From positions 92,690,001 to 92,754,000 of the forward strand of contig OZ231127.1 in the NCBI GenBank assembly GCA_965153355.1: 64,000 nucleotides of DNA, given 5' to 3'. Below the pieces are notes generated by a model, which worked only from the letters and a program-made list of their open reading frames with translations, was not told where the DNA came from and did not search any database. Made by a program: the position numbers and the translations under genes. This DNA comes from Flaccisagitta enflata (taxonomy: Eukaryota; Chaetognatha; Sagittoidea; Aphragmophora). Below are positions 1-11,869 of this stretch, one piece after another. How positions within the stretch are numbered: the first letter of the stretch is position 1; each line of letters opens with the position of its first letter.

Positions 1-1590
1 TTTTCCCTCTGTTTTTCATGTCTCTATCTCTATCTCATTGAGAGCGTGTTTCTAGTGACAACGATCGCCATCATTCCCGTTAATTCGTATGTCTCTATCT
101 TTGTCTCATTTCTCTCTATTTCTTATGTCTCTATCTTTATCTCTCCAGGGCGTGTTAAAGTGATGACAGCAATCGCGATCATTCCCGTTGATTCATATGT
201 CTCTATCATTGTCTCGTTTTCCCTCTGTTTTTCATGTCTCTATCTCTATCTCATCAAGAGTGTGTTTCTAGTGACAACGATCGCCATCATTCCCGTTAAT
301 TCGTATGTCTCTATCTTTGTCTCATTTCTCTCTATTTCTTATGTCTCTATCTTTATCTCTCCAGGGCGTGTTAAAGTGATGACAGCAATCGCGATCATTC
401 CCGTTGATTCATATGTCTCTATCATTGTCTCGTTTTCCCTCTGTTTTTCATGTCTCTATCTCTATCTCATTGAGAGCGTGTTTCTAGTGACAACAATCGC
501 CATCATTTCCGTTAATTTGTATGTCTCTATCTTTGTCTCATTTTCCCTTTGTTTTTCATGTCTCTATCTCTATCTCATCAAGAGCGTGTTTATACTGACA
601 ACAATCGCGATCATTCCCATTAATTTGTATTTCTCTATCTTTGTCTCAATTTTCCTTTGTTTTTCATGTCTCTATCTCTATTTCATCAAGAGCGTGTTTC
701 TAGTGACAACGATCGCCATCATTCCCGTTAATTTGTATGTCTCTATCTTTGTCTCATTTTCCCTTTGTTTTTCATGTCTCTATCTCTATCTCATTGAGAG
801 CGTGTTTCTAGTGACAACAATCGCCATCATTTCCGTTAATTTGTATGTCTCTATCTTTGTCTCATTTTCCCTTTGTTTTTCATGTCTCTATCTCTATCTC
901 ATCAAGAGCGTGTTTATACTGACAACAATCGCGATCATTCCCATTAATTTGTATTTCTCTATCTTTGTCTCAATTTTCCTTTGTTTTTCATGTCTCTATC
1001 TCTATTTCATCAAGAGCGTGTTTCTAGTGACAACGATCGCCATCATTCCCGTTAATTTGTATGTCTCTATCTTTGTCTCAATTTCCCTTTGTTTTTCATG
1101 TCTCTATCTCTATCTCATCAAGAGCGTGTTTCTACTGACGACCATGATCTAATTTGTATGTCTCTATCATTGTCTCATTTTCCCTTTGTTTTTCATGTCT
1201 CTATCTCTATCTCATCAAGAGCGTGTTTCTAGTGATGAAACCAATCGCGATCATTCCTGTAAATTTGTATGTCTCTATCTTTGTCTCAATTTCCCTTTTT
1301 TTTATGTCTCTATCTCATCATGAGCGTGTTTCTAGTGACAACGATCGCCATCATTCCCGTTATAATGTATGTCTCTATCATTGTCTCATTTTCCCTTTGT
1401 TTTTCATGTCTCTATCTCTATCTCATCAAGAGCGTGTTTCTAGTGATGAAACCAATCGCGATCATTCCCGTTAATTCGTATATCTCTATCATTGTCTCAT
1501 TTTCCCTTTGTTTTTCATGTCTCTATCTCTATCTCATCATGAGCGTGTTTCTAGTGATGAAACCAATCGCGATCAGACCCGTTAATCGTG
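1..1590. repeat. ~108-bp satellite array (about 15 units, continues left of window)
   Basis: A unit starting with GAGCGTGTTTCTAGTGACAA, followed by a CT-rich 'tgtctctatct' stretch, recurs at about 42, 148, 258, 364, 474, 582 and 690 and on to about 1540. Spacings are 106-110 bp. Near the left edge two unit variants alternate (106/110 bp), giving a higher-order dimer. The long open frames across it arise because the unit is nearly a multiple of three, and I do not call a protein. Confidence 0.85.
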
Positions 1591-1939
1591 TTTATGGTGT
1601 GAACAAAATATTTATAACTTTCAACCAACCCACAAGGGAGTGAGCAGAGTGAGCAAGCCTGTGAATAGAGTAATGCAAGAGTAGCAAGCGGAACGCTGCT
1701 GAGCGAGTGAGGGAGCAATGCTGATTGAGTGAGAGAGCGATGCGAGCTAATCAATATAGTAGGTTGACTAAATGGCCCGTTAAAAACGCGATTATCTGTG
1801 ACTAGAAACGCGCCCATAAAAGAGTCTAGAAACCCCTTAAGCTGAGAAATAAACCAAACAAGATGAGAAAAGCACAGGTTCTTAGGCAGTAGCCCCAAAG
1901 AGGCCAATGACCTATACTTTCTTCTCCGTTTGCTCATCC
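1591..1939. other. Gene-free stretch
   Basis: Sequence just beyond the satellite with GAGTGAGCAA-like purine runs. No coding signal or recognisable element seen. Confidence 0.5.
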
Positions 1940-2390
1940 CCTTGAAGTTTAAATCCCTCCTTTGAGGCTCAAATCCCAGCCTTGGGGCTCAAATCTTGGC
2001 CTGGGGGTTAAATCCCGGCCTCAAGGCTCAAATCCCAGCCTCGAAGCTCAATTGCAATCCTCAAATCCCAGCTTTGAGGTTTAGATATTAGCCTTGAGGC
2101 TTAGAGCCCAGCTTCCAGCTCCAATCTAAAGCTTGAGGCTCAGATCCCAGCCTCAAGGCTCAGATCCCAGCCTCAAGAATCAAATTCCAGTCTCAAGGTG
2201 CTAAAATCCCAGCCTTGAGACTCAAACCCCAGCCTCCTCGTGTTATTACAAGTCTCCATGTTCAAATCAAAGCCAAGCATAGGTCATCAGCTGCTTCAGG
2301 GCCACTGCCCCTCTTACTACCACATCCTAGCATAAACTTGACTTAGGGGGCAACGGATACTGCTGACCATCTGACGTTTTGCGACGATTC
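1940..2390. repeat. Degenerate ~21-bp array with a foldback-family terminal segment
   Basis: About 15 diverged units of the type AAATCCCAGCCTCAAGGCTC span 1945-2250. A segment at 2276-2390 follows ('gggccactgcccc...actgctgaccatctgacg') that matches the ends of the foldback elements further right. It looks like an old, one-sided copy of that family. Confidence 0.6.
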
Positions 2391-3108
2391 TTCCTTCTTC
2401 TTATGAAGTATTATTCTCCCCAAATCCCAGTTGCGTAGGAAAATGTTTTGTCAGACAGGAAATGAGCTGGTGATGCTTGGGGAGCTAACTCGGGGAATAT
2501 TATCACTCATGACCATGGCCATATACGGGCATAAGTCACAAAACAAAACATGGAAATAAAAATTAGAAAAAAAAGATACCTTGGCTGTTTTAACTCTAAG
2601 ACCAGTTATAAGACCTCGGCATAAAAGTCTCGATTGGAGTGGATATTTTTGACCATTAAAGAGCATTAAAGACCATTAAAGACCATTAAAGGGGCTTGTT
2701 ATTATGAAACTTAATAATCTTTGTTATATTGTTATGATCTAAAGAAAATATCATAAGTTTGATTACATAAATGCCAACAATAAAACAAAATGCCATTTAC
2801 TACACTTATCTTTAATCATTTTCTTTACAAACAAAGTATTTTTTCTATGATTTATCATCTTTTTAATGCTTTATGTTGTAATCAATTGAAGCAATTCACC
2901 TTTTTGGAAGGGGAATTTACTTAAAGGGCCTCAAAAATTTGACCTAGAAGACGAATCACTGTTAAAGCAGAGGCTGTTAGCAAGGGGGCATTTCAACATT
3001 ACAGAAGCTGAATAAATTTGGGACATAAATATCTTGTCCGCTAAGGGCCGGGTATCTTTAAAGGCGTTGTTGTGGAGGCTGATCTATGATCCATGAGCAA
3101 TGAAACCA
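2391..3108. other. Gene-free AT-rich stretch
   Basis: No exon-like frame with splice signals and no known element seen. There is a short triplication of 'aaagaccatt' near 2660-2690. Confidence 0.5.
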
Positions 3109-3272
3109 AACAAGGCCGGATACACGGCCAATACCATTCGCGAACGGGTGGGCAGGGGCGAAAATGTGCGGTTTCACACTTTCTAACACCATCATCATGG
3201 ACCAATAGACCAACAGAAGGACTGACCGACCAACAAAGTCTCTATATAGAGTCGCTAGTCCGCGACTAAAAA
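3109..3272 (+). mobile_element. Helentron-like short element (HLE family), copy 1
   Basis: It begins ACAAGGCCGGATACACGGCC, then a 'gggtgggcaggggcg' segment and a GACC/GACG run, and ends in a hairpin (AGTCG...CGACT) followed by AAAAA. Orientation is given with the ACAAGGCCGG end as left. The family is recognised from about 20 copies in this window. The assignment to helentron-like non-autonomous elements is my inference from the terminal hairpin, the GTCY microsatellite and T-rich insertion sites. Confidence 0.65.
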
Positions 3273-3357
3273 TATGTATTAAAGCGTGAGTGCGAATTGA
3301 CGGAGCAAGTGAAAGAGTTGACCCACGAGTATGTGTTTGTTCTACAGCTCGCACATG

Positions 3358-3468
3358 CACAAGCACATTGAGATAGTCACACTTGCAACCACTGTGCTGC
3401 AGATACACAAGCACATTGCACATGCAGATAGTCGTACTTGCAACCACTGAGCTGCAGATGCACAAGCA
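3358..3468. repeat. ~55-bp tandem duplication
   Basis: Two adjacent copies of a unit containing 'cacaagcacattg' and 'cttgcaaccactg'. A pyrimidine-rich GTCY run follows at about 3515-3615. Confidence 0.7.
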
Positions 3469-3645
3469 CATTCACATGCACATGCACGCCCGTCCGTTCA
3501 CCTTTATTTATACATTCATCTGTCCATCCGTCTGTCTATATGTCTGTCATTTCCTTCATTTTTTTATCCGTCCATCTGTCCATTCTTCCCTTTATCTGTC
3601 CGTCTTTGTTCCATCCAGATGTAACGCTTTTGTTGAAAATTGTAG

Positions 3646-3811
3646 AACAAGGTCGTATACACGGCAGCGTTAGTCGCGGACGGGTGGCCAAGAGCGGAAA
3701 ACCATTAAAAAGGGACTTGTGACAGACAGACAGACATACGGACATACGGACGGACCGACGGACCAACGGACCAAAAATTGGCTTACAGAGTCGCGTGTCC
3801 GCGACTAAAAA
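3646..3811 (+). mobile_element. Helentron-like short element, copy 2
   Basis: It begins AACAAGGTCGTATACACGG, has a central GACA/GACG run, and ends GAGTCGCGTGTCCGCGACTA then A's. The terminal hairpin is perfect (AGTCGCG/CGCGACT). Confidence 0.7.
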
Positions 3812-4390
3812 TTCGTTTATATGCCTCTGCCCCTTTCCTGTCCGCGACGATGTTGAAACACAGAATAATCGGAAATTGTTTTCGAAGTGAAAACTTCTAA
3901 AGTTTGAAGTGGCGTGGTATATTGAGGCCTAGAGGCAAGGTGGGTTGGTGGAATGGGGTCCAAAATATCAACTCACTGGAAAATGGATTTAGTCGAGTAC
4001 ACGTTACTATTTGTTGCTGTGCCGGTCAGTTGGTCGGTCGGTCGGTCGATCTGTCCATACGTCCATTCTTCCGTCCGTCCGTCCGTCCATGTCTCGGTAA
4101 CTTTTTTTCTTCAAATGCGAGCGGTTTTCGCAGTACTTCCGCGACTGGGGAAACGTGCAAACGGTCTTGATCAAGTTTGACCTGGAGTTTGAGAATACTA
4201 GGCATAAACTGTATAAGCAAGTAAAACGGTATTTCGTAAGAACTTTGCCTATCTAAGGTGTCAAAGAGAGAAAAAATACAACATCTAGGTCAAATCTTTG
4301 GTGGAACTGCTGGAACCGAGGTGCCATGAATATTTGACCCGCGCAAATTATGGAGGAAAGGAGAGCAAAAAAGCCATAAGAAAAACAAAG

Positions 4391-4393
<3 letters not shown>

Positions 4394-4426
<33 letters not shown>
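4394..4426. repeat. (GA)n microsatellite
   Basis: About 16 GA units. A decayed GTCY run lies at about 4020-4100 to its left. Confidence 0.9.
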
Positions 4427-4428
<2 letters not shown>

Positions 4429-4755
4429 GCCGACAGACATACGGGCAGAAAACTAAAGATAAACACAACCATATTGATCCTGCCAAGAAAAAAAATAAGT
4501 TGATGGCTTTTCCACAATCTCGTGTGGTCGCGACACCTAATGCCTAGCTTTAATCATTGCAAGACCAACGAATAGTGAGACAGATCAACCGACAGGCAGA
4601 TCAGTCAATGGATGAACCAATACCATGAACAGGTCGATCGACGGACAGACTGACAAAGCCGGTACAGGAATCGCATACACGCGATCAAATAGAAAACTAC
4701 CATTTTGTAGATTCACAAAATAGACTGCATCTATTAACATGGTGCGGCACAAATA

Positions 4756-4906
4756 AACAAGGCCAGATACACAGGAGGACATTCGCGGACGGAGGGGCAG
4801 CATTGCATAAACCGCTCAGGATTCAAAAATGTTACGGACAGACAGAAAGGCCGACCTACTGACCGACACGGTAAAGTGTAGAGTCACGTGTCCGCGACTT
4901 AAAAAA
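4756..4906 (+). mobile_element. Helentron-like short element, copy 3
   Basis: It begins AACAAGGCCAGATACACAGG and ends GAGTCACGTGTCCGCGACTT followed by A's. One stem base pair of the terminal hairpin is mutated. Confidence 0.6.
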
Positions 4907-4964
4907 GAAAAAGACAAGAATGAAGGCTAACAACACAGCATCAAGTCACGCAGTCACGTGCACG

Positions 4965-5058
<94 letters not shown>
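4965..5058. repeat. (CA)n microsatellite
   Basis: About 46 uninterrupted CA units. A (GA)n tract of about 20 units lies at 5141-5181. Confidence 0.95.
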
Positions 5059-5061
<3 letters not shown>

Positions 5062-5141
5062 CACACACACTTCCCGCGAAGTTTTTCAGCTTCTTTAAGA
5101 TATGATGATAAAATCATTCTTGATAGCGCTCCTCTTATCAT

Positions 5142-5181
<40 letters not shown>

Positions 5182-5182
<1 letters not shown>

Positions 5183-6042
5183 CTGAGGGGATTTCATAGA
5201 AGAATTTGAAAAAGTCTTAGAAAAAAGCTGCCATAGCATTTTCTGAAGCACAATCTTGCAATGTTCTGTTTCCGTGAAAAATGACTTGAACTATGAACTA
5301 AATTTCATTGTGTTATATCCAGTTGCCTCACAGCTTCAACTAATCACCCATACCATGACCTTTCCACATAACCTCTTCCATCGACAAAACCGTCCAACCG
5401 CTCCTCCCACTCACCCCTTTGCTCCACCCTACTTCACCCCTACTACTCACATCCACGACGCCGCTTAGGCGTTAGTGTCCGCAAAGAGAACTGGGACTGA
5501 AAGTCGCGCGCGATTGGGCAGGGGTATTGGCAGTAACGCTAGAACCTCATGCTATAAAATAATTTTCAGATCAATCGACATACGATTAGAGTGGAGTTGG
5601 GCGGAAAGTTAGCCAAGGGTAGCTGGTGCATGGTGGAAGTAGGATAGTGGTAGTAAATAATGAGTATCTGTTCATTGTGATAGTGAAGTTTGGTGGAAAA
5701 TCGATAGGTGGAGCGAAGCAATGGCAGATGGTGATATTTAGTCCATTTTACGGATAGACTGGCAGACGGGCAGACGGACCAACCTTGAGCAAAGTGTGCA
5801 CGTCAGTATTTATCGTTCTTTGCTCATGTGCCAATGTCACTGTTAGTGAGCCAACTTCGGTGCAGCTGTAACCGTTTCTGCCTGGTCGAACAGCCTGTTT
5901 ATTCAGATAAAGAAAGAGCAAACTGAGATATCCGTTTTCAATACATCATCAAACCCACGATCATTTCCTATTGATTTTTAAGCGAGGATGTAGCCAAATT
6001 CTAGGCTGGGCGAAAATACATTTGATGTTAAGGCAAAGCATC
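5182..6042. other. Gene-free stretch
   Basis: No exon with supporting splice sites and no intact element seen. Confidence 0.45.
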
Positions 6043-6960
6043 TTAAGCACTGCTCTGGATCTCCACCGCTAACTTTATACTAGGATTACTGCCACTTTTT
6101 TCATGGTTTCTGGTGGTCCAGCCCATGTATAATCCATGTCAAAAGGTTTCAAAATAATTCCAAGAGCGCCTTTTTTTTAATTCCCATTTTTTTCTGGGTG
6201 GTTGGTACAGGCCATGAAACTTTCCCTCTTTTGGACAATGTCCCTTGTTTTGCTTATAACTTTTAAACGCTTAAAGTTAGAAATGCCAGATTGGTCCCAT
6301 CTAAAAGATCTTTTCAAGATCTTTCCAACCGTCACCAATTTTTTTGAAATCCATTGAAAAACAACCGAGTTATTAGCTGTCAAACATGAGCAATGTTATG
6401 GAGATTTTGGACGATTTTCCAGATCATTGAATTTTTCTTCTATTCTCTTGATTTCACTTGTTTTGCTCATAACTTGTGAACGAATAAAGCTAGAAATGCC
6501 AGATTGATCCCATTTGAAAGATCTTTTCAAGATCTTTCAAACCGTCACCAATTTGATGTCAATCCCTTGAAAAACCACCTTTTTAGTTGCGGACACGCAA
6601 CTCTATAAGAGGCTTTGTCCGTCCGTCCGTCTGTCCATCCGTCCGTCCGTCCGTCGGTCCGTCGGTCCGTTGGTGAGCACGAGTCGAAAAGTGCGAAAAT
6701 GCGCATTTCCGCTCCTGCCCACCCGTCCGCAACTGGTGGCCGTGTATCCGGCCTTGTTATAAGCTGTCAAACATAAGCATTGTCATTGGGATTTTGGAGG
6801 ATTTTCCCACCATCATTTTTTTCATGGTCTCATCCTGTTTTTATATCCATTCTCAAATATCTGCAAGGGGTTTTGTCACTTGGCTAGTCTGTTGATTTTT
6901 TCAATGGCTAATCTGTCCGACAGTCGGTTCATCTATTAGGGAGATTGTGAAACTTTGCAA
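6043..6960 (+). repeat. Left arm of a large inverted repeat (partner 11870-12585)
   Basis: Reads in the opposite direction to 11870-12585 with long shared stretches, for example 'catgtataatccatgtcaaaagg' here against its complement near 12475. Inside the arm the segment 'agatcttttcaagatctttc' occurs twice. The arm is interrupted by a short element at 6583-6758 that the partner lacks. Confidence 0.75.
6583..6758 (-). mobile_element. Helentron-like short element, copy 4 (with empty site in the window)
   Basis: Reads TTAGTTGCGGACACGCAACT, then a GTCC/GTCT/GTCG run, then GGCCGTGTATCCGGCCTTGTT. The second inverted-repeat arm (around 12030-12040) carries the same flanks joined directly ('accacctttttataagc' on its complement). 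This shows that the block is an insertion between T residues. Confidence 0.8.
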
Positions 6961-6992
6961 AAAAAATGCAAAGACATCCTCCTTTCTTTATT

Positions 6993-7065
6993 TTAGTCGC
7001 GTGCACGCGACTCTACAACCAGCTTTGTCGGTCCATTCGTCCATTGGTCTGTCAGTCAAGTCATT
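6993..7065 (-). mobile_element. Truncated helentron-like element
   Basis: Only the hairpin end (TTAGTCGCGTGCACGCGACT) and the start of the GTCY run remain. Confidence 0.55.
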
Positions 7066-7827
7066 TTAAGTCATCTTAAGTTATATTAAGTTACTTGTGT
7101 CAATTTGGTCAATCTAGTCATTTGATTCATTTAACATTTTTGTTCTCAACGATCAGTTTACGTCGAGGACTATAACATAGCCTTGATCGTGTAGTGAGTC
7201 GTTTGTTTGTTTGTTTGTTGTCTCAACCCTTAAAAACTTGAGAATCACAACTCAGATGTTGATGAAACTTGGTCAGTGTTATTTCAAGGGCATTACTAAC
7301 CTGTGTACCAACTTTCAACAACATTCATTAATATTTGATACCCTTTGCCTATTATTTTTGTAGTAATATCAATTCCTGGACTTTCAGATAATTCTGAGTA
7401 TTGGTTTCGAAGATATTAGGGTATTTTGCTAGTAATATCAATTCCTAGACTTGTGCGATTTACATAGGGGAAGGGTAGTAAAGGTTCACCAATGTTGTTC
7501 GAACTTGTTGTGCAGGTTCATTGCATCAATTTAAGCTCCCCTGCAAGATTTCAGTAAATTCTGAGTATTGGTTAAGAGAATATAAGGGTATTTATGATGT
7601 ATCTAGTAACATTATTTCCTGGACTGAAGAATTTATTTTTCGAAAAAAATTTTTTTGGAAAACAAATTTTTTTTTTTTAATTTTTTTTTTTTGAAATTTT
7701 TTTTTGAAAATTAAGCTTTTTTTAAAGAATTTTTAAAATTTTTTTTAAAATTTTTTTTTTGAAAAAAAATTTATTTTATTTTGAAAAAAAAATTTTTTAA
7801 AAAAGTTTTAGTTATCTTTTATTGTTG
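7066..7827. other. Gene-free; poly(A)/poly(T) block at its end
   Basis: 7066-7630 has no gene signal. 7630-7805 is almost entirely runs of A and T with A/T-palindromic segments. Confidence 0.6.
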
Positions 7828-8433
7828 TACTTCAAGGTATGCCATCATGGACTTCAAGGTATGCCATCATGGACTTCAAGGTATGCCATCATGGACTTCA
7901 AGGTATGCCATCATGGACTTCAAGGTATGCCATCATGGACTTCAAGGTATGCCATCATGGACTTCAAGTATGCCATCATGGACTTCAAGGTATGCCATCA
8001 TGGACTTCAAGGTATGCCATCATGGACTTCAAGGTATGCCATCATGGACTTCAAGGTATGCCATCATGGACTTCAAGGTATGCCATCATGGACTTCAAGG
8101 TATGCCATCATGGACTTCAATGTATGCCATCATGGACTTCAAGGTATGCCATCATGGACTTCAAGGTATGCCATCATGGACTTCAAGGTATGCCATCATG
8201 GACTTCAAGGTATGCCATCATGGACTTCAAGGTATGCCATCATGGACTTCAAGGTATGCCATCATGGACTTCAAGGTATGCCATCATGGACTTCAAGGTA
8301 TGCCATCATGGACTTAAAGGTATGCCATCATGGACTTCAAGGTATGCCATCATGGACTTAAGGTATGCCATCATGGACTTCAAGGTATGCCATCATGGAC
8401 TTCAAGGTATGCCATCATGGACTTTAAGGTATG
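7828..8433. repeat. 22-bp minisatellite (about 27 units)
   Basis: Unit CTTCAAGGTATGCCATCATGGA is repeated head to tail with very few changes. A 22-bp unit shifts frame at every copy, so all three forward frames stay open. I do not call those frames genes. Confidence 0.95.
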
Positions 8434-8645
8434 CAATCAGGTCAGATTGAGTTGCTGGGTCAGACTGAGTAGTCGGGTCAGACTGAGTAGCCGGGTCAGA
8501 CTGAGTAGCCGGGTCAGACTGAGTAGCCGGGTCAGACTGAGTAGCCGGGTCAGACTGAGTAGCCGGGTCAGACTGAGTAGCCGGGTCAGACTGAGTAGCC
8601 GGGTCAGACTGAGTAGCCGGGTCAGACTGAGTAGCCGGGTCAGAC
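8434..8645. repeat. 18-bp minisatellite (about 11 units)
   Basis: Unit GTCAGACTGAGTAGCCGG directly follows the 22-bp array. Confidence 0.95.
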
Positions 8646-8799
8646 ACCAAATAGACTACAGTCGAGGACTGCTGTTTTTAAGCTTTTTGTATGTCATTTT
8701 AAGTCATCTTAAGTTATTTTGCGTCATTAAAAGTCAATTTGAGCCATCCTAAGTTATTTATGTCCCGCACGCTACTAATAGGTGTTGGCCTTGTTTTTT

Positions 8800-9870
8800 T
8801 TTGAACAGCAGCCTCAATCAACAAATTTCCAGAAGAACACTATGGAAATCACATACTACTCAAGCAGAGCACAAGTGCCACTGACCACTTACTGCCTTTG
8901 GGCTGCTATTGATTACTCACAGCATAAGTTTTGTCAGACTCACAAGAACAGCTGTTTCAGAGTCAAAATCAGCCATCATGAGTGTTTAGGAGGAAAGGTA
9001 TGGGACATCGAAACAAAGAGCCTTGAATCAGCCCCCTTGGATTTCAAAAAAAACCATTTAGACATTGAATAAGCCCTCCTAGACATAATTTAGGCTTTTT
9101 GACAGCGGCTCCAAAGGGGACAAAGTCCTTTAGAACACGGGGGGAATCTGTCTGTCCGTATGTCCACCCGTCCATGCGTGCCTCCGTCTGTACGTCCCCC
9201 CCTTACCCCATCCTCAGGGCTTCGTCTCCTTTGAGGCCCTAGTCCAAATTGTATGACCCAAAAGCAAGAAAAATGGTCAAAATCCATGCCAAATGGCTCA
9301 AATATAGTAAGAAAACCTGAATTATGGCCTGAGTTCCATCATTTTGGCCCCTAAAACCTAGATTCGGGCTTCTGATACCCAGATTGGGGCTTCTAAAATC
9401 CATATCCTAGCCTTAGAGACCAAGATCTTAACCTCTGGGACCCAGAATCTAGCCTCCAAGACCCAGTTTCTGACCTTTAAGACCCAAATGCTGGCCTCGG
9501 AAACCCAAATCCTGACCTCAGAGACTCAAATCCTGGCCTGCTCCTCCCTCAACATAACCAACAAACTACTCTCAAGTAGGGCATGGGTTCCATTGTCCAT
9601 ATACTGCCTTTTGTCATTTTTCCATGTTATTTAATGAGAGTTTAAATAACAGGGCATCCTGGATAGAAGGAGGGTAGACAGGATGGATGGATGGATGGAC
9701 AGATTCCCCCTGTGTTCTACAGGACTTTGTTCCTTTTGGGGCCGCTGCCCTGCTCCCCCTCAACCTAAATCACATACAACTCAAGCAGGGCACGAGTACC
9801 GCTGACCACTTTATGCCTTTGGGCTGCTATTCAGGCCTCAATTGAGCCCTCACTAGCCTAAAATCAGCCT
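8800..9870. repeat. Fragments of the 21-bp-array foldback family
   Basis: Terminal pieces ('aggggacaaagtcctttag', 'gttctacaggactttgttcc', 'accactttatgcctttgggc') are mixed with a decayed 21-bp-type array at 9340-9545. No coding sequence is supported. Confidence 0.55.
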
Positions 9871-10087
9871 TTGAACTCACACAATCTTTGCTCATATGTA
9901 CAATCTTGTCTCCTTAGGAGCTTATCCAGACCTAAATGCCATTCTCTCAGAACCTAATTTAAGCATCTCAGGTCTTGAATCAGATCTCTCAGGCCTCAAA
10001 TCAGTCACCTCAAGCATGAGAAATGCTGCATTCTACAGAAATTGTTTAAGGCTCTCTGACCAAACATGTCACTCAATGCTTGTATGA

Positions 10088-10668
10088 GTGAGAGGAAGCA
10101 GGGCAGCAGCCCTGAAAAGGTAAAAGTCCTATAGCACACAGGGGGACTTTTTTCAAGCAGATACAGGCCTGTATATAGTTCCACATTATTCCAAATTCCA
10201 TATTAATCAAAGGGTTTGGAGAGAGGGAAGAACATGTCGCCCAGGGGCAATATGTGGTCAGCAATACCTATTGCCCTGCTTTGCATTATTTTGAATTGAC
10301 CTGGGAGGGCAGATTTCAGGCCTGAGAGGGTAGATTTAAGGCCTGAGAGGACAGAATAAAGACCTGAGAGGGCAGATTTCAGGACTGAGAGGGCAGATTT
10401 CAGGTCTGGGAGGGCAGATTCAAGGCCTGAGAGGGCAGATTCAAGACCTGAGAGGGCAGATTTCAGGCCTGAGAGGGCAGATTTCAGGCCTGAGAGGGCA
10501 GATTTAGGGCTTGAGAGGGCAGATTTCAGGCCTGAGAGGGCAGATTCTAGGTCTGAAAGAGTGGATATAAGGCCTGAGAGGGCCGGGGGGGACAAACAGA
10601 TGGACAGACCAACGAACAAACAAAAGTACCCTGTTCTACAGGACTTCATTGCCTTCGCGGCCGCTGCC
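10088..10668. mobile_element. Foldback element with 21-bp array (FBA family), copy 1
   Basis: Left end 'gggcagcagccctgaaaagg...cacagggggactttt' and right end 'aaaagtaccctgttctacagg...gcggccgctgccc' are inverted copies of each other. Between them, 10310-10585 is an array of the unit GGCCTGAGAGGGCAGATTTCA. No transposase frame is present. Confidence 0.7.
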
Positions 10669-10689
10669 CAAAAAGGAAGGAGGGGAAAA

Positions 10690-10935
10690 AGAGAAAAAAA
10701 AAGAAAATTTGGGGAATATATAACTTTTGGCAGTAACAAATCGTAACAAATTGTAACAAATCGATAAGTAAAACATAATTTGACACTATTTAAACCTTAA
10801 ACACTGTTTTATTGCTTGATGGAGAAGAAAATCATAGATTTGGTGACACAACCCAATGAGTTGCGGGGAAGAAAATCAATGGTGGGGGGCGGGGAAATAA
10901 ATCAAAGGTCATGGAACTATAAACACCCTTGAGAA
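10690..10935. mobile_element. Copy of the CAGGGGTGTATA element, ends eroded
   Basis: Shares 'gacactatttaaacc' and 'ggggaagaaaatcaa' blocks in the same order with the complete copy at 12849-13164. Confidence 0.5.
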
Positions 10936-11249
10936 AAAAAAAAGCACTAGTTGAAGACTTACCAGTAATGGCGGCTGTCACCCTGAGGAGAAAAGTTGTA
11001 AGCATTGGTCACTTTTCACCAAGTTTTTGTCTTTAGTCACTGCAAATCTTTTTTTTTATTAGATCAAATCAAGAGCAATTGTATGAATTGATTGCACTGA
11101 AAATCAGAGAAAAATAGGACTGAGCCAAATGAGCTAGAAGAGCTAAAATGCTCAAAATCACTCAACCAGACAATCAGCTATGCTCACTGATATGCTTTCT
11201 TGTATTAAAATGCTCCCATCAAAACATTTATCTCATCAAAAATCAGAAA

Positions 11250-11740
11250 AAAAAAAAGGCTGGCCTAGCTGGACTGATTTGAGGCCTTCTAGATTGGAGA
11301 GGGCTAATTTGAGGTATGAGAGGGCTGATTTACGGTCTGAGAGGCCTGATCTGAGGTCTGAGAGGGCTGGTCCTATCCTAGCCCCGATGCCACAATCTTG
11401 GCCATGAGGCCCAAACCCTAGCCTCCAGGCTTAAATCCCACCACTGAGGTCCAAATCCTGGCTTCTTAGCCTAGATCCCAGCTCCAAGGCCCAAATGCCA
11501 GCCACAAGGCCCAAAACCAAGACATGAGGCCTAAATCTCAGCCTGAAGCTTTAATCTCAGCCCTATGGCCAGAATCTGAACCTTGAGGTCCAAATTAACC
11601 CTTTAGACTGTAAAATGCTCCATGATTCCCCTTGAAGCAAAGCATAGGTCATTGGTCTCTTGGGGGCTGCTGCCCCTTTCATCATCTGATGCCCACATAC
11701 ACCAGCCTCAGGGCATTGGGTACCACTGACCATCTAACGC
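11250..11740. repeat. Degenerate ~21-bp array with terminal segment
   Basis: Diverged units (GAGGTCTGAGAGGGCTGAT type, then GCCCAAATCCCAGCC type) precede a terminal segment resembling 2276-2390. Confidence 0.55.
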
Positions 11741-11869
11741 TTTTGCAACTTTTTCTGCTTTGTGAGACTCTAATTAACTAGTTATCCATGGATCCTACAA
11801 GGCCCTACAAGAGGATGTTTTCTGCTCATTTTTTGCAATGCTTTACAATCTCCCCAGTAGATGAACCAA

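Noticed and set aside
7781-8450. Three overlapping ~180-200 codon frames
   Set aside because: They are produced by a 22-bp tandem repeat that rotates through all frames.
7828-8645. CRISPR-like array
   Set aside because: Units are directly adjacent with no unique spacers, and the host is an animal.
10952-11000. Minus-strand 20-bp micro-exon with good AG and GTAAG
   Set aside because: No neighbouring exon of a compatible gene was found, so the pair of signals may be chance.
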